DNA from: Clostridiales bacterium
GTDB taxonomy: Bacteria; Bacillota; Clostridia; Christensenellales; Aristaeellaceae
Direction of reading: 5' to 3'
Assembly: GCA_017569285.1 (NCBI GenBank)
Contig: CP069419.1
Location: 248,001-312,000, forward strand
DNA length: 64,000 bases
Below are positions 9,261-18,570 of the stretch, one piece after another; position 1 is the first letter of the stretch, and every line of letters begins with the position of its first letter. Made by a program: the position numbers and the translations under genes. The notes under the pieces are model-generated. The model was not told the origin of the DNA. It searched no databases and saw only the letters and a list, made by a program, of their open reading frames with translations.

Positions 9261-10772
9261 ATGACAGACTGGTTGTCTTTGAAAAGCGGTTCTGATGTCC
9301 GGGGAACAGCCGTGGGCGACAACGCCGCACTGACCACGGATATCGCACAGGCACTGGGTATGGCATTTGCTCAATGGGTGGCTGCCAAAAAAAGCAAACC
9401 TGCTTCGGCACTGAAAATCGCCGTCGGCCGGGACAGCCGCATCACCGGCCCCGCCCTCCTGCAGGCCGTTTCAGACGGCATCTGCCGTTCCGGTGCTTCC
9501 GTAGCCGACTTCGGTATGTGCACCACTCCGGCCATGTATATGTCCACCATTACCCCGGGATTTGAAGCAGACGGCGCAGTGATGATTACTGCCAGCCACC
9601 ATCCCTGGGATAAAAACGGGCTGAAGTTCTTCACATCTGAAGGCGGACTGGAAAGCAAGGATGTGGAATCTCTGCTTCGGGTTGCCCGGGACCTGCGGCC
9701 GGAGGATGCCGAACCTGCCGGTTCGGTCCAGCCGGAGGAATTCCTTCCTGTGTACCAGCGCCAGCTGGCAGACCGGATCCGAAGCGGGCTGGGCACTGAT
9801 GCGGACAAACCGCTTGCCGGGCTTCATGTGGTGGTGGATGCCGGAAACGGAGCCGGCGGCTTTTATGCAGACATGCTCCAGTCCCTGGGCGCCAATACCG
9901 CCGGAAGCCAGTTCCTGAATCCGGATGGGATTTTCCCGAACCATATTCCAAATCCGGAAAATGCTCAGGCAATTGCTTCACTCCGTTCTGCCGTACTCCG
10001 CGCCGGCGCAGATCTCGGTGTAATCTTTGATACCGACTGCGACCGGGCTGCGGTTGTGGACGCCGACGGAAAAGAAATCAACCGGAACCGCCTGATCGCG
10101 CTGATCAGCGCCATCCTGCTGGAGCAGAATCCCCGCCAGGTGATCGTGACGGACTCGGTCACATCGTCCGGCCTCAGTCTCTTTATCCGCCGGAAGGGCG
10201 GGGAACACTACCGCTTCAAGCGCGGTTACCGGAATGTGATTGATGAAGCGATCCGGCTGAACCGGGAAGGTTCCGACTGTCCTCTGGCCATTGAGACCAG
10301 CGGTCACGCTGCCCTGCGGGAAAACCATTTCCTGGATGACGGAATGTACCTGGTGACGGTTCTTATCGTGACCGCCATGCAGATGAAGCAGCAGGGGAAA
10401 AACCTCGGCAGCCTGATTGCAGACCTGAAAGAACCGGCAGAAAGCACCGAGATCCGGCTCAATATTACGGATCCGGACTTCCGCCCGCGCGGCCAGGAGG
10501 CCATTCAGCGAATCCTCGACCATGCTGAAATTACGGACGGGTGGCATATCGCACCGGATAACCGGGAAGGGGTCCGGATCAGTTTTGATCTGGGCGGTGT
10601 TCCGGATTCTGCCTGGTTCCTGCTCCGGCTGAGCGTTCATGACCCGGTGCTTCCGCTGAATGCGGAAAGTGATATCCCGGGAGGTATCAAGACCATGCTG
10701 GCTGCTCTTGCCGAGGTACTGGACGGAACACCGGGAATTGATATGACCCCTCTCTATGCTGTTATCCGTTAA
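9261..10772 (+). CDS. Phosphomannomutase/phosphoglucomutase family protein
   Basis: Alpha-D-phosphohexomutase moving phosphate between C1 and C6 of a hexose. The 503 residues contain the phosphoserine loop TASHHPWDKNG (about 112-122), the metal-binding DTDCDRAAVV (about 257-266; the family pattern is DxDxDR), and the sugar-binding ETSGHAALRENHFLDDG. The C-terminal fourth domain has the phosphate-contact region around RISFDLGG. RBS GGAGGCG. Third gene of the GH3-DUF2461-mutase block, which could feed sugar released by the glycosidase into central metabolism. Mannose versus glucose specificity cannot be told from sequence. Confidence 0.9.
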   Translation: MTDWLSLKSGSDVRGTAVGDNAALTTDIAQALGMAFAQWVAAKKSKPASALKIAVGRDSRITGPALLQAVSDGICRSGASVADFGMCTTPAMYMSTITPGFEADGAVMITASHHPWDKNGLKFFTSEGGLESKDVESLLRVARDLRPEDAEPAGSVQPEEFLPVYQRQLADRIRSGLGTDADKPLAGLHVVVDAGNGAGGFYADMLQSLGANTAGSQFLNPDGIFPNHIPNPENAQAIASLRSAVLRAGADLGVIFDTDCDRAAVVDADGKEINRNRLIALISAILLEQNPRQVIVTDSVTSSGLSLFIRRKGGEHYRFKRGYRNVIDEAIRLNREGSDCPLAIETSGHAALRENHFLDDGMYLVTVLIVTAMQMKQQGKNLGSLIADLKEPAESTEIRLNITDPDFRPRGQEAIQRILDHAEITDGWHIAPDNREGVRISFDLGGVPDSAWFLLRLSVHDPVLPLNAESDIPGGIKTMLAALAEVLDGTPGIDMTPLYAVIR

Positions 10773-10788
10773 CCGGATGCTGCCTTTC

Positions 10789-10823
10789 AGCGGCGGAAAG
10801 CTTACGCTTTCCGCCGCTTTTTT
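10789..10823 (+). terminator. Terminator after phosphohexomutase
   Basis: A perfect 13-bp stem (10789-10801 with 10806-10818), TTAC loop, followed by a run of T. It ends the three-gene carbohydrate block. Confidence 0.92.
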
Positions 10824-10837
10824 CCTTCTATGTTCGC

Positions 10838-10866
10838 TTGACGCAATATTGTTCATGGGATAATAT
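10838..10866 (+). promoter_or_regulatory. Promoter of the rbgA-hslU gene string
   Basis: TTGACG (10838-10843), 17-bp spacer, TAATAT (10861-10866). It follows the terminator directly and precedes rbgA by about 45 nt; the next ten genes show no other clear promoter or terminator. Confidence 0.8.
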
Positions 10867-10908
10867 AATGAAGGAATTTTTTCGGAGAAGGGCAGGCACC
10901 CGTTTTTT

Positions 10909-11784
10909 ATGAGTATTTCTGAGCAACCAATTAACTGGTACCCGGGGCACATGGCCAAAACCAGGCGTCTTCTGCAGGATCAGCTGAAACGGGTCGACCT
11001 GGTGATTGAAGTCTGTGATGCCCGTCTTCCTTTTTCCAGCCGGAATCCGGAGCTGCTCCGTATGACAGCCGGAAAGCGGCGGATTCTGCTGCTGAACAAG
11101 GCAGATCTGGCTGATCCGGAAGCGACCCGCAGATGGGTTCGTTTTTTCCAGGCCCGGGGCGAAACCGCCTATCCCGTCCACGCCATTTCCCTGAAGTCCA
11201 AGGAGCTTCTCGGTACCATTGACCGTTCTGTACGCGACGTTGTTGAAACCGCAGAAGAAAAGGGGATCCGGAAAACAATTCGCGTGATGGTGATCGGCGT
11301 TCCGAACGTCGGCAAAAGCACGCTCATCAACCGGCTCCGCGGAACCAGTATCGCAAAAACCGGCGACCGTCCCGGCGTGACCAAAGGCAACCAATGGATT
11401 CATGTAGCACCCTACCTGGACCTGATGGACACTCCCGGTATGCTGTGGCCCCGGCTGGATGATCAGCTCGCTGCCCGCAGGCTTTGCTATATCGGTTCCG
11501 TAAAGGACGATGTCGTTGATATTTACGCGCTGGCCATCTCGCTGCTGGAGGACCTGAAAGCCAGCTGTCCGGAAACATTATCCGTCCGGTTCCACGTGGA
11601 AGACCTGAACGTGGAAAATGTGGAACTCCTCGATGCCGTCTGCCGCGGAAGGGGATGGCTGCTCCGGGGCGGCCGTTTTGACTATGACCGCTGCTGCAAT
11701 GTGGTACTCGATGAGTTCCGCAGCGGAAAGCTCGGCAAAATCACCCTTGAACTTCCCGATGCACAGACAGGAGAAGCTTTATGA
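10909..11784 (+). CDS. rbgA: Ribosome biogenesis GTPase RbgA (YlqF)
   Basis: Circularly permuted GTPase needed for late 50S assembly. The motif order is permuted: LNKADL (G4) precedes GVPNVGKST (G1) and DTPG (G3). The N-terminal INWYPGHMAKTRR signature and C-terminal RNA-binding region fit the family; 291 residues. The only Shine-Dalgarno-like sequence (GGAGAAGG, 10884-10891) is 17 nt from the ATG, unusually far. The gene overlaps rnhB by 4 nt (ATGA), implying translational coupling. In Bacillus it directly follows rplS. Confidence 0.96.
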   Translation: MSISEQPINWYPGHMAKTRRLLQDQLKRVDLVIEVCDARLPFSSRNPELLRMTAGKRRILLLNKADLADPEATRRWVRFFQARGETAYPVHAISLKSKELLGTIDRSVRDVVETAEEKGIRKTIRVMVIGVPNVGKSTLINRLRGTSIAKTGDRPGVTKGNQWIHVAPYLDLMDTPGMLWPRLDDQLAARRLCYIGSVKDDVVDIYALAISLLEDLKASCPETLSVRFHVEDLNVENVELLDAVCRGRGWLLRGGRFDYDRCCNVVLDEFRSGKLGKITLELPDAQTGEAL

Positions 11785-12392
11785 TCGACAGGAAAGCACA
11801 CGCACTGGAACTGCAGGCCTTTGATTCACAATACCGTTCCGGTAGCCTGGTCATCGCCGGAATGGATGAAGTCGGGCGCGGACCGCTGGCCGGAAATGTT
11901 GTGACCGCCTGTGTGGTGATTCCGGAAAGCCCGCTGATTGAGTGGATTGATGACAGCAAAAAGCTGAGTGAAAGCCGGCGGGAAAAAGTTTACGACCAGA
12001 TTATGGCCAATGCCCTGTATGTCGGTATCGGCCAGGTCAGTCCGGAGGAAATCGACCGGATCAACATCCTGCAGGCCACAAAAAAAGCCATGCGTATGGC
12101 CGCGGACTCCGTTCCCGCTGATATTTTCCTGATCGACGCGGTCACCGGACTGGGGCTGAAGGGCAGGGAAGTCGCCGTAATTCATGGGGATGCCTTCTCA
12201 TACAGTATTGCTGCCGCAAGCATTGTCGCCAAGGTGGTCCGGGACCGGCAGCTGCAGGAGCTGGATGCCCTGTATCCCGAGTACGGATTCGCCCGCAACA
12301 AGGGATACGGCACCCGGGAGCATATCGAAGCGCTCCGGAAGTACGGTCCATGCCCGGAGCACAGAAGAAGCTTTATCGGTAATTTTGTATGA
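11781..12392 (+). CDS. rnhB: Ribonuclease HII
   Basis: Removes ribonucleotides and RNA from RNA-DNA hybrids. The 203 residues carry the catalytic DEVGRGPLAG motif (Asp and Glu near residues 29-30), the metal-ligand region FLIDAVTG and SYSIAAASIVAKVVRD. It overlaps rbgA by 4 nt upstream and the YraN gene by 4 nt downstream, so all three should be translated together. A second RNase H (type I, 26024-26515) is also present in this window. Confidence 0.96.
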   Translation: MIDRKAHALELQAFDSQYRSGSLVIAGMDEVGRGPLAGNVVTACVVIPESPLIEWIDDSKKLSESRREKVYDQIMANALYVGIGQVSPEEIDRINILQATKKAMRMAADSVPADIFLIDAVTGLGLKGREVAVIHGDAFSYSIAAASIVAKVVRDRQLQELDALYPEYGFARNKGYGTREHIEALRKYGPCPEHRRSFIGNFV

Positions 12393-12757
12393 AGCAAACC
12401 TATGAAACCGGCCTGCAGGGTGAAAATACCGCCGAGGCCTATCTTCATGACCGGCTGGGGATGATTTGCCTCGAACGCCGGTACAGAACCCATTGCGGCG
12501 AAATCGACCTGATTATGCTCGACCGGGATACAGTCGTTTTCGTTGAAGTCAAAACCCGACTGACCGGACCGCCCGGCCAGGGACTGATGTCCGTTACGGA
12601 AGATAAACAAAAGCGGATATCCCGGGCGGCTGTCCTCTATCTTCAGAAAAACCGCCGTCTGAACAGTCCCGTCCGGTTTGATGTGATTGAGATTCGTCCG
12701 GATTCCGTCCGGCACATTCCGAACGCATTCCAGCCGGGCAGTATGTTTTACCGCTAA
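12389..12757 (+). CDS. YraN family (UPF0102) nuclease-like protein
   Basis: Small protein of the UPF0102/YraN family, whose fold belongs to the restriction-endonuclease-like superfamily. The 122 residues show the G-E-x3-AE-x-YL opening and the E-I-D-L-I-x8-FVEVKTR core that corresponds to the PD-(D/E)xK metal site. ATGA overlap with rnhB; this linkage is common in Firmicutes and Proteobacteria. The biological role is unsettled. Confidence 0.9.
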   Translation: MKQTYETGLQGENTAEAYLHDRLGMICLERRYRTHCGEIDLIMLDRDTVVFVEVKTRLTGPPGQGLMSVTEDKQKRISRAAVLYLQKNRRLNSPVRFDVIEIRPDSVRHIPNAFQPGSMFYR

Positions 12758-12779
12758 AGAGGAAAGGAATGTCCTGTCC

Positions 12780-15700
12780 ATGAAATATACCCGCATCCCG
12801 AAGCGCCTGCTCATTCTGCTGGTTCTGATTCTTGCCGGCGTTTTTGCCGTCTGCATCTCTGCGTCCGGTGAGGAAAACCCGGATGACAGCAATCTGATCT
12901 GGAACAGCGGTTTTGAACTGCTGGAGGATGAGAACCTTCCGGATGGCTGGTATACCGATGCCTGGTACAGTCAGATCGGTTATACTGAATATCGTGTCAT
13001 CCAGGATGAAGACCCGGAACGCGGCCAGGTTTTCGAAATCCGGAATAACGCCCCGAATGATGCCCGGATTGCACAGGTTGTCGATGTGGATCCCGATACC
13101 GTATACTGCCTGAGCGGCTATATCCGCGCCCAGGGTATTGAAGGCGGACGCGGTGCGAACCTGAGCATCGAGGGACTTTATGCTTTTTCGGAAGACTTTG
13201 CTGACACCGAAGGCGAATGGCGTTATGTGGAATACTACGGCGAAACCGGTCCCGACCAGACCTGGGTCACGATCTATGCCCGGGTCGGCGGCTACGGGGA
13301 CCTCGGTACCGGCACTGCATGCTTTGATGATATCCGCCTGACCGCCGTGGATTCCATCCCGGATGACGTTATTGCCGACCGCTGGTATTCTGTTCAGGAT
13401 ACCGGCCGGGAGACTGCTGATGATGAGGAGCCCGAATCCCGGAAAGCCTGGCCTCTGCTGACAGCCGGCGGCCTGCTGTGGTGTATCCTGCTCATCTGCG
13501 CGGTAATGCTGTATGCAATGCGTCCGCATTCTCTCCAGGGAACCGCCGGACTGCAGAAACGGACCGATTCATGGAGTTTGGGGCTGATCCTGCTGATATC
13601 CCTGGCACTTCGGTTGTTCATCAGCGCCAGTGTTGAGGGGTATCAGGTGGATGTCAACTGCTTCCTCAGCTGGGGCGGAACCATGGCTGCCCATGGTCCT
13701 TTGGATTTTTACCGGGTGACCGGTTTCTGCGATTACCCGCCGCTGTACACCTATATCCTTGGGCTGAATTCATGGATTTCCACCCAGACAGGAGCATCCT
13801 CCGCCTGGACGAATGTTATTTTCCGGCTTATTCCGAACCTGTGCGATCTTGCGCTCTGCTGGCTGCTCTTTGCTTACATGCGCTGCCAGCATCCGGAACA
13901 CAGCCGCTTCTTCATTGTGCTTTTCGCGCTGCTGGCCTTCAATCCGCTCCTGATTCTGAACAGCGCCGCCTGGGGCCAGATGGACAGTGTCCTGTGCCTG
14001 ATGATGGTGCTGGTTGTCCTGTGCGCAGTTAAAAACAAATGGACGGCAGCACTTCCGATATACGCGCTCAGCGTACTTGTCAAACCCCAGGCGCTGATGC
14101 TCGGCTTTCTCGGACTGGCAGCAATCATTTTCACCTGGATCCGGCAGAAGGAGACCCGGAAGTCCATCCTTGCCGGAATCCTGATCTCCATTGCCGTTCT
14201 CATTGCCGGAATCCTCCCGTTTGGGCTCCGCCAGCCCTTCGGATGGCTGTTCAACCAGTACCGTGAGACCTTGGCATCCTACCCCTATGCCACACTGAAC
14301 ACCGCGAATATCTATTATCTTTTCGGTGCCAACTGGACCCGGCTGGAAAACACCGCCCATATTGCCGTTCCGCTTCTTTTCGCTTTCTCTTCCCTTGTTT
14401 TTGCAGTCCTGTGGACATGGAAACACCGGGATGTCCGTTTCTGGGGAATCGAGGCCACAGCCGCCGGATGCCTGTCGGTCGGATTTATTGTATGCGCAGT
14501 CTGCGGCGCCCCATGGACTTATCCCGGTATCGGTGCCATGGCGTTCGCTTTCCTGATCACCATTTCCCTGTTTATCCGCAAATCGGATATCCGTTTCCTT
14601 CCGTATCTGGGCGCCCTGCTGTTTATCCTGCTCTATGTATTCGGCATCAAGATGCATGAACGGTATCTGCTTCCCGCAGTTTTCCTGCTGGCCTGCGCCT
14701 ATGCGGTCCAGAGGGACCGCCGGATCCTCTGGGTTCTGGCGTTGTTCACCTTCACTGTTTTTATCAACGAAGGAATCGTTCTGGACAACAGCATTCGTCT
14801 CGGATCAGAATCCGGCCATCTGCTTTCGGATACCACCGCACTGGCAGACGGGCTCAGTATCCTGAATATTCTCGGATCCGTCTATGCCGTCCTGCTCGGT
14901 TACCGGATGCTTCAGGGATCTGATGCAGACTGGTCTGCTGCTGAGCCGTCCATCCTTCCGGATACCCATCCGGTTCCTTCCAGGACCCCGCTGGATTACC
15001 ATCCGGACCGGAAGCTGCACTGGAACCGGAAAGATACCATCATTCTCACTGTGGTTACACTTCTTTACAGCCTGGTCAGCCTGACAACGCTCGGAAGTAC
15101 AAAAGCCCCGCAGAACGGATGGTCCTCCTCCGGCATCAACGAGGAAATCGTCTTTGACCTCGGGCAGCCCCATGATGATATTCGGGTCCTCTATTTCGGC
15201 CAGGTCAGTATGTTTGATTTTTCCCTGTCTGACAGCACGGACGGAGAGACATGGTCCGAAGACCGTCCCGCCTTTATGGCCGAGGGAGAGTGCTGGAAAT
15301 GGAAGTATGCGATCCGCCCGTTTGAGGATGCGGACGGAAATCTGAAATACTATAACAACGAATCCAATATCGTCCATTTCCGGGGCCGTTATATCCGCCT
15401 GAAGGCTGAACAGATCGGCCTGAAACTGAACGAAATCATCTTCCGTGACCCGGAAGGGAATGCCATTCCGGCTACGGTCGCTTCCCATACCGGAGCTGAA
15501 CCGGAATCCATGCTGTATTCCGATCCCTCCGCCCTGCTGGATGAGCCGGACACCCTGGAAGCGACACCTGTCCTGTTCGGAAGCAGCACGGGCGAACCCC
15601 AGCCGTCCTGGTGGAACAGCACCTATTTTGATGAGATCTACCATGCACGTACCGGATTTGAATTCACACAGGGAACTGTTCCCTATGAAACGAGCCATCC

Positions 15701-16997
15701 GCCTCTCGGGAAAGTATTTATCAGCTGGTGTATCACCCTGTTCGGCATGACGCCGTTCGGATGGCGCTTTGCCGGTGCGCTGGCGGGAATCCTGATGCTG
15801 CCGGGAATCTATCTGCTGACAAAGCAGCTGACCAAAAAAACACTTCCGGCTGCCGTTGTATGCGTCCTGATGTCCCTGGACTGTATGCACCTGACCCAGA
15901 CCCAGATTGCGACAATCGACAGTTATCCGGTCCTGTTTATCATTTTTGCCTATTTCTTTATGCTGCGTTATATGCAGACGGATCTTGCCAGGGAACCGTT
16001 CCGCCATGCATTGGTTCCGCTGGCGTTCAGCGGCCTTTTCATGGGGCTGTCCATCGCCAGCAAATGGATCGGAATCTATGCCGGCGCCGGCCTGGCTGTG
16101 CTGTATGCCTGGCACGGAATCCGCCATATCCGGCTGCGCGCTGAGGCGGACCGCCTCCTTCAGTCCGCCGGTCTTTCTGAAGAACAGGCTGCGGAACTGC
16201 TTCCGTACAGCAGTTCCCGCAACCGGATTGTTTCCCGCCTGATCCGTATTTCCCTGTGGTGTGTTCTGTTCTTCATTGCTGTTCCGATTGCCATCTATCT
16301 GCTCAGCTATATTCCGTATATGGCATACAATACGCGGATCCACTCCCTGTGGGACTATCTTTCCGCTGTATGGCAGTCCCAGGTGGGAATGTTCCGGTAT
16401 CACAGCAAACCCGGACTGGGCATGGATCATTATTACTACTCTCCCTGGTATGAATGGCCTGTTATCTATAGGCCGATGTATTATGCGATGGAGGAGTTTG
16501 TACCTTATTCATCGCCAGTCCATCACAGCATTTTCAGTTTCGGCAACCCCGCCGTCTGGTTTGGCGGGCTGTTCACCCTGCTGGTATGCCTGCTCTGCTG
16601 GCTGTCCCGCAGACGGTATATCCGTTCCGATGCGGATTACCTTTCCGGACTTCCTGTCATCCGCTGGCACTTTACTGCTCCGACATATGATGTCCGGTAC
16701 GGGTTCCTGTTCATCGGGCTCCTGGCCCAGTATCTTCCATGGGTGCTGGTACCAAGAGGCACATATATCTATCATTACTTTGCCAGCATTCCGTTCCTTC
16801 TGGTTTCCATCGGGCTCTGCCTGGCTGCCATTCCCGGCCGGATGAAAGCATTCCGGGGGATTGCCGCAGTCCTGTCCTGTGTCCTGGCGGCCGCCGGCTT
16901 TATCATTTTCTTCCCGTACGCGAGCGGGATTATGGTTCCGCGGGAATGGCTGGATATCGGCGGAAAGATCCTGACCGTCAGCTATCCGGGTATGTAA
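12780..16997 (+). CDS. Giant membrane glycosyltransferase: CBM-like + GT-C (Gpi18-like) + PMT (GT39) fusion
   Basis: A 1405-residue membrane protein. ATG 12780 follows GAGGAAAGG by about 11 nt; an earlier in-frame start inside yraN would not give a clean signal sequence. Order: a hydrophobic N-terminal signal/anchor (about 8-27); an extracellular beta-sandwich resembling CBM4/9 modules, starting at LIWNSGFELL (about 40-190); a membrane segment (about 225-245); a first multi-spanning GT-C domain with YPPLYTYILG and WGQMDS like Gpi18-type mannosyltransferases (about 260-740); a discoidin-like soluble region (about 770-960); then a second GT-C domain of the protein-mannosyltransferase type with the first-loop Asp-Glu in YFDEIYHARTG and SHPPLGK (about 980-1405). 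Both GT-C types use polyprenyl-phosphate sugars at the outer face. The acceptor is unknown: glycoprotein or wall polymer. It lies in a housekeeping gene string, 13 nt before comM. Confidence 0.88.
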   Translation: MKYTRIPKRLLILLVLILAGVFAVCISASGEENPDDSNLIWNSGFELLEDENLPDGWYTDAWYSQIGYTEYRVIQDEDPERGQVFEIRNNAPNDARIAQVVDVDPDTVYCLSGYIRAQGIEGGRGANLSIEGLYAFSEDFADTEGEWRYVEYYGETGPDQTWVTIYARVGGYGDLGTGTACFDDIRLTAVDSIPDDVIADRWYSVQDTGRETADDEEPESRKAWPLLTAGGLLWCILLICAVMLYAMRPHSLQGTAGLQKRTDSWSLGLILLISLALRLFISASVEGYQVDVNCFLSWGGTMAAHGPLDFYRVTGFCDYPPLYTYILGLNSWISTQTGASSAWTNVIFRLIPNLCDLALCWLLFAYMRCQHPEHSRFFIVLFALLAFNPLLILNSAAWGQMDSVLCLMMVLVVLCAVKNKWTAALPIYALSVLVKPQALMLGFLGLAAIIFTWIRQKETRKSILAGILISIAVLIAGILPFGLRQPFGWLFNQYRETLASYPYATLNTANIYYLFGANWTRLENTAHIAVPLLFAFSSLVFAVLWTWKHRDVRFWGIEATAAGCLSVGFIVCAVCGAPWTYPGIGAMAFAFLITISLFIRKSDIRFLPYLGALLFILLYVFGIKMHERYLLPAVFLLACAYAVQRDRRILWVLALFTFTVFINEGIVLDNSIRLGSESGHLLSDTTALADGLSILNILGSVYAVLLGYRMLQGSDADWSAAEPSILPDTHPVPSRTPLDYHPDRKLHWNRKDTIILTVVTLLYSLVSLTTLGSTKAPQNGWSSSGINEEIVFDLGQPHDDIRVLYFGQVSMFDFSLSDSTDGETWSEDRPAFMAEGECWKWKYAIRPFEDADGNLKYYNNESNIVHFRGRYIRLKAEQIGLKLNEIIFRDPEGNAIPATVASHTGAEPESMLYSDPSALLDEPDTLEATPVLFGSSTGEPQPSWWNSTYFDEIYHARTGFEFTQGTVPYETSHPPLGKVFISWCITLFGMTPFGWRFAGALAGILMLPGIYLLTKQLTKKTLPAAVVCVLMSLDCMHLTQTQIATIDSYPVLFIIFAYFFMLRYMQTDLAREPFRHALVPLAFSGLFMGLSIASKWIGIYAGAGLAVLYAWHGIRHIRLRAEADRLLQSAGLSEEQAAELLPYSSSRNRIVSRLIRISLWCVLFFIAVPIAIYLLSYIPYMAYNTRIHSLWDYLSAVWQSQVGMFRYHSKPGLGMDHYYYSPWYEWPVIYRPMYYAMEEFVPYSSPVHHSIFSFGNPAVWFGGLFTLLVCLLCWLSRRRYIRSDADYLSGLPVIRWHFTAPTYDVRYGFLFIGLLAQYLPWVLVPRGTYIYHYFASIPFLLVSIGLCLAAIPGRMKAFRGIAAVLSCVLAAAGFIIFFPYASGIMVPREWLDIGGKILTVSYPGM

Positions 16998-17010
16998 CGG
17001 AGGAACGAAG

Positions 17011-18564
17011 ATGAGTAAACAGGCAATGGCGAAAACCCTGAGCTTCGGCGTCAGCGGTGTCAACGGGTTTCCCGTGCAGGTAGAAGTCTTCTGTGTGGAC
17101 GGTATGCCGATGATGGAGATCATCGGCCTTCCGGATACGGCTGTCCGTGAAAGCAAGAACCGGATCAATGCCGCAATCATCAGCAGCGGCGTGGAGCTTC
17201 CTGTCAACCGAGTCACCTTTAACCTTGCACCTGCGGATATCCGGAAAGAGGGGCCATCCTTCGATCTCCCCATGGCCGTCGGTTTACTGATCGCTTCCGG
17301 AAACCTGTTCCCCCGGGATGATTTTGATCCGGACAGCACTGCGTTCTTCGGGGAGCTCGGCCTGGATGGCTGTATCCGCCGTGTGAACGGCGTGCTTCCC
17401 ATGGTAATCAGTGCGAAAGAGAATGGGGTAAAAGAGGTCATCCTGCCCGCCGGGAATGCCCGGGAAGCTGCCTGCATTGAAGGTCTTCGGGTTATTCCGG
17501 TTTCCCATCTTTGTGAAGTCATCCACTATCTGGACGGAACAGAGGACATTACCCCGGAGACCCCGGTTGCCTTTGAGCAGCTGAAGCGCGAGGCGGTATG
17601 TGCAGTCGATATGGCCCAGATCCGCGGGCAGTCCGCTGCCCGCAGAGCCCTTGAGGTTGCCGCCGCAGGCGGCCATAACCTGATTATGATCGGTGTTCCC
17701 GGGAGCGGAAAAACCATGCTGGCACGGTGTGTTCCCGGGATTCTGCCCCCGATGACTTTTGAGGAATCCCTGGAAACCACACGGATCCATTCCATCAGCG
17801 GACGCCTGCCGGCCGGCAGCGGCCTGATGGTCACCCGGCCATTCTGCGCCCCGCATCACAGCGCGTCTGTTGCCTCGCTGATCGGCGGGGGACAGGATGC
17901 GCGCCCCGGGGAAGTTTCCCTGGCGCATAACGGCGTCCTGTTTCTGGATGAACTCCCTGAATTCAGCCGGAGCGCGCTGGAAGCCCTCCGCCAGCCTCTT
18001 GAAGACGGCATTGTCTCGGTTTCACGGGTGAAACGCCAGGCTCAGTATCAGTCCTCCTTCATGCTGATCGCTGCAATGAATCCATGCCCCTGCGGCTATT
18101 ACGGCAGCTCCCAGCGTGCATGCCGTTGCACACCTCCGGAAATCCGACGGTATCTCGACCGGGTTTCCGGTCCGCTCCTGGATCGGATCGATATTCAGAT
18201 TGAGGTGGATTCTGTTCCGGTCAGCGCTATCACCGGCAGCACGGCTGCTGAATCATCTGCCGCAGTTGCCGCAAGGGTGGCGGCTGCCCGTTCAATGCAG
18301 TATGAACGTTACAGAGGAACCTCCCTTTTCTGCAATGCCCAGCTGGACAGCAGTTCCGTCCGCAGGTTCTGCGTTCCGGACGCAGAAGGCTCCCGTCTTC
18401 TGCACGCTGCGGCTGATTCCATGCACATGAGCATGCGGGCTTATCACCGGATTCTGAAGGTTGCCCGAACAATTGCGGACCTGGCCGGTGAGGGAACAAT
18501 CTCCTCCGCCCATATTGCCGAAGCCGTTCAGTACCGGGAACTGGACCAGAAATACTGGAGATAA
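17011..18564 (+). CDS. YifB/ComM family Mg-chelatase-like AAA+ ATPase
   Basis: In naturally transformable bacteria ComM is a helicase promoting branch migration of incoming DNA. The 517 residues contain the N-terminal ChlI-like domain (FNLAPADIRKEGPSFDLP), Walker A GVPGSGKTMLARCVPG (about 228-243), Walker B VLFLDELPEF, and the zinc-like NPCPCGYYGSS-x-RACRC segment. RBS GGAGG. It is followed 7 nt later by dprA, so two transformation-associated genes are adjacent. Confidence 0.93.
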   Translation: MSKQAMAKTLSFGVSGVNGFPVQVEVFCVDGMPMMEIIGLPDTAVRESKNRINAAIISSGVELPVNRVTFNLAPADIRKEGPSFDLPMAVGLLIASGNLFPRDDFDPDSTAFFGELGLDGCIRRVNGVLPMVISAKENGVKEVILPAGNAREAACIEGLRVIPVSHLCEVIHYLDGTEDITPETPVAFEQLKREAVCAVDMAQIRGQSAARRALEVAAAGGHNLIMIGVPGSGKTMLARCVPGILPPMTFEESLETTRIHSISGRLPAGSGLMVTRPFCAPHHSASVASLIGGGQDARPGEVSLAHNGVLFLDELPEFSRSALEALRQPLEDGIVSVSRVKRQAQYQSSFMLIAAMNPCPCGYYGSSQRACRCTPPEIRRYLDRVSGPLLDRIDIQIEVDSVPVSAITGSTAAESSAAVAARVAAARSMQYERYRGTSLFCNAQLDSSSVRRFCVPDAEGSRLLHAAADSMHMSMRAYHRILKVARTIADLAGEGTISSAHIAEAVQYRELDQKYWR

Positions 18565-18570
18565 CGACAG

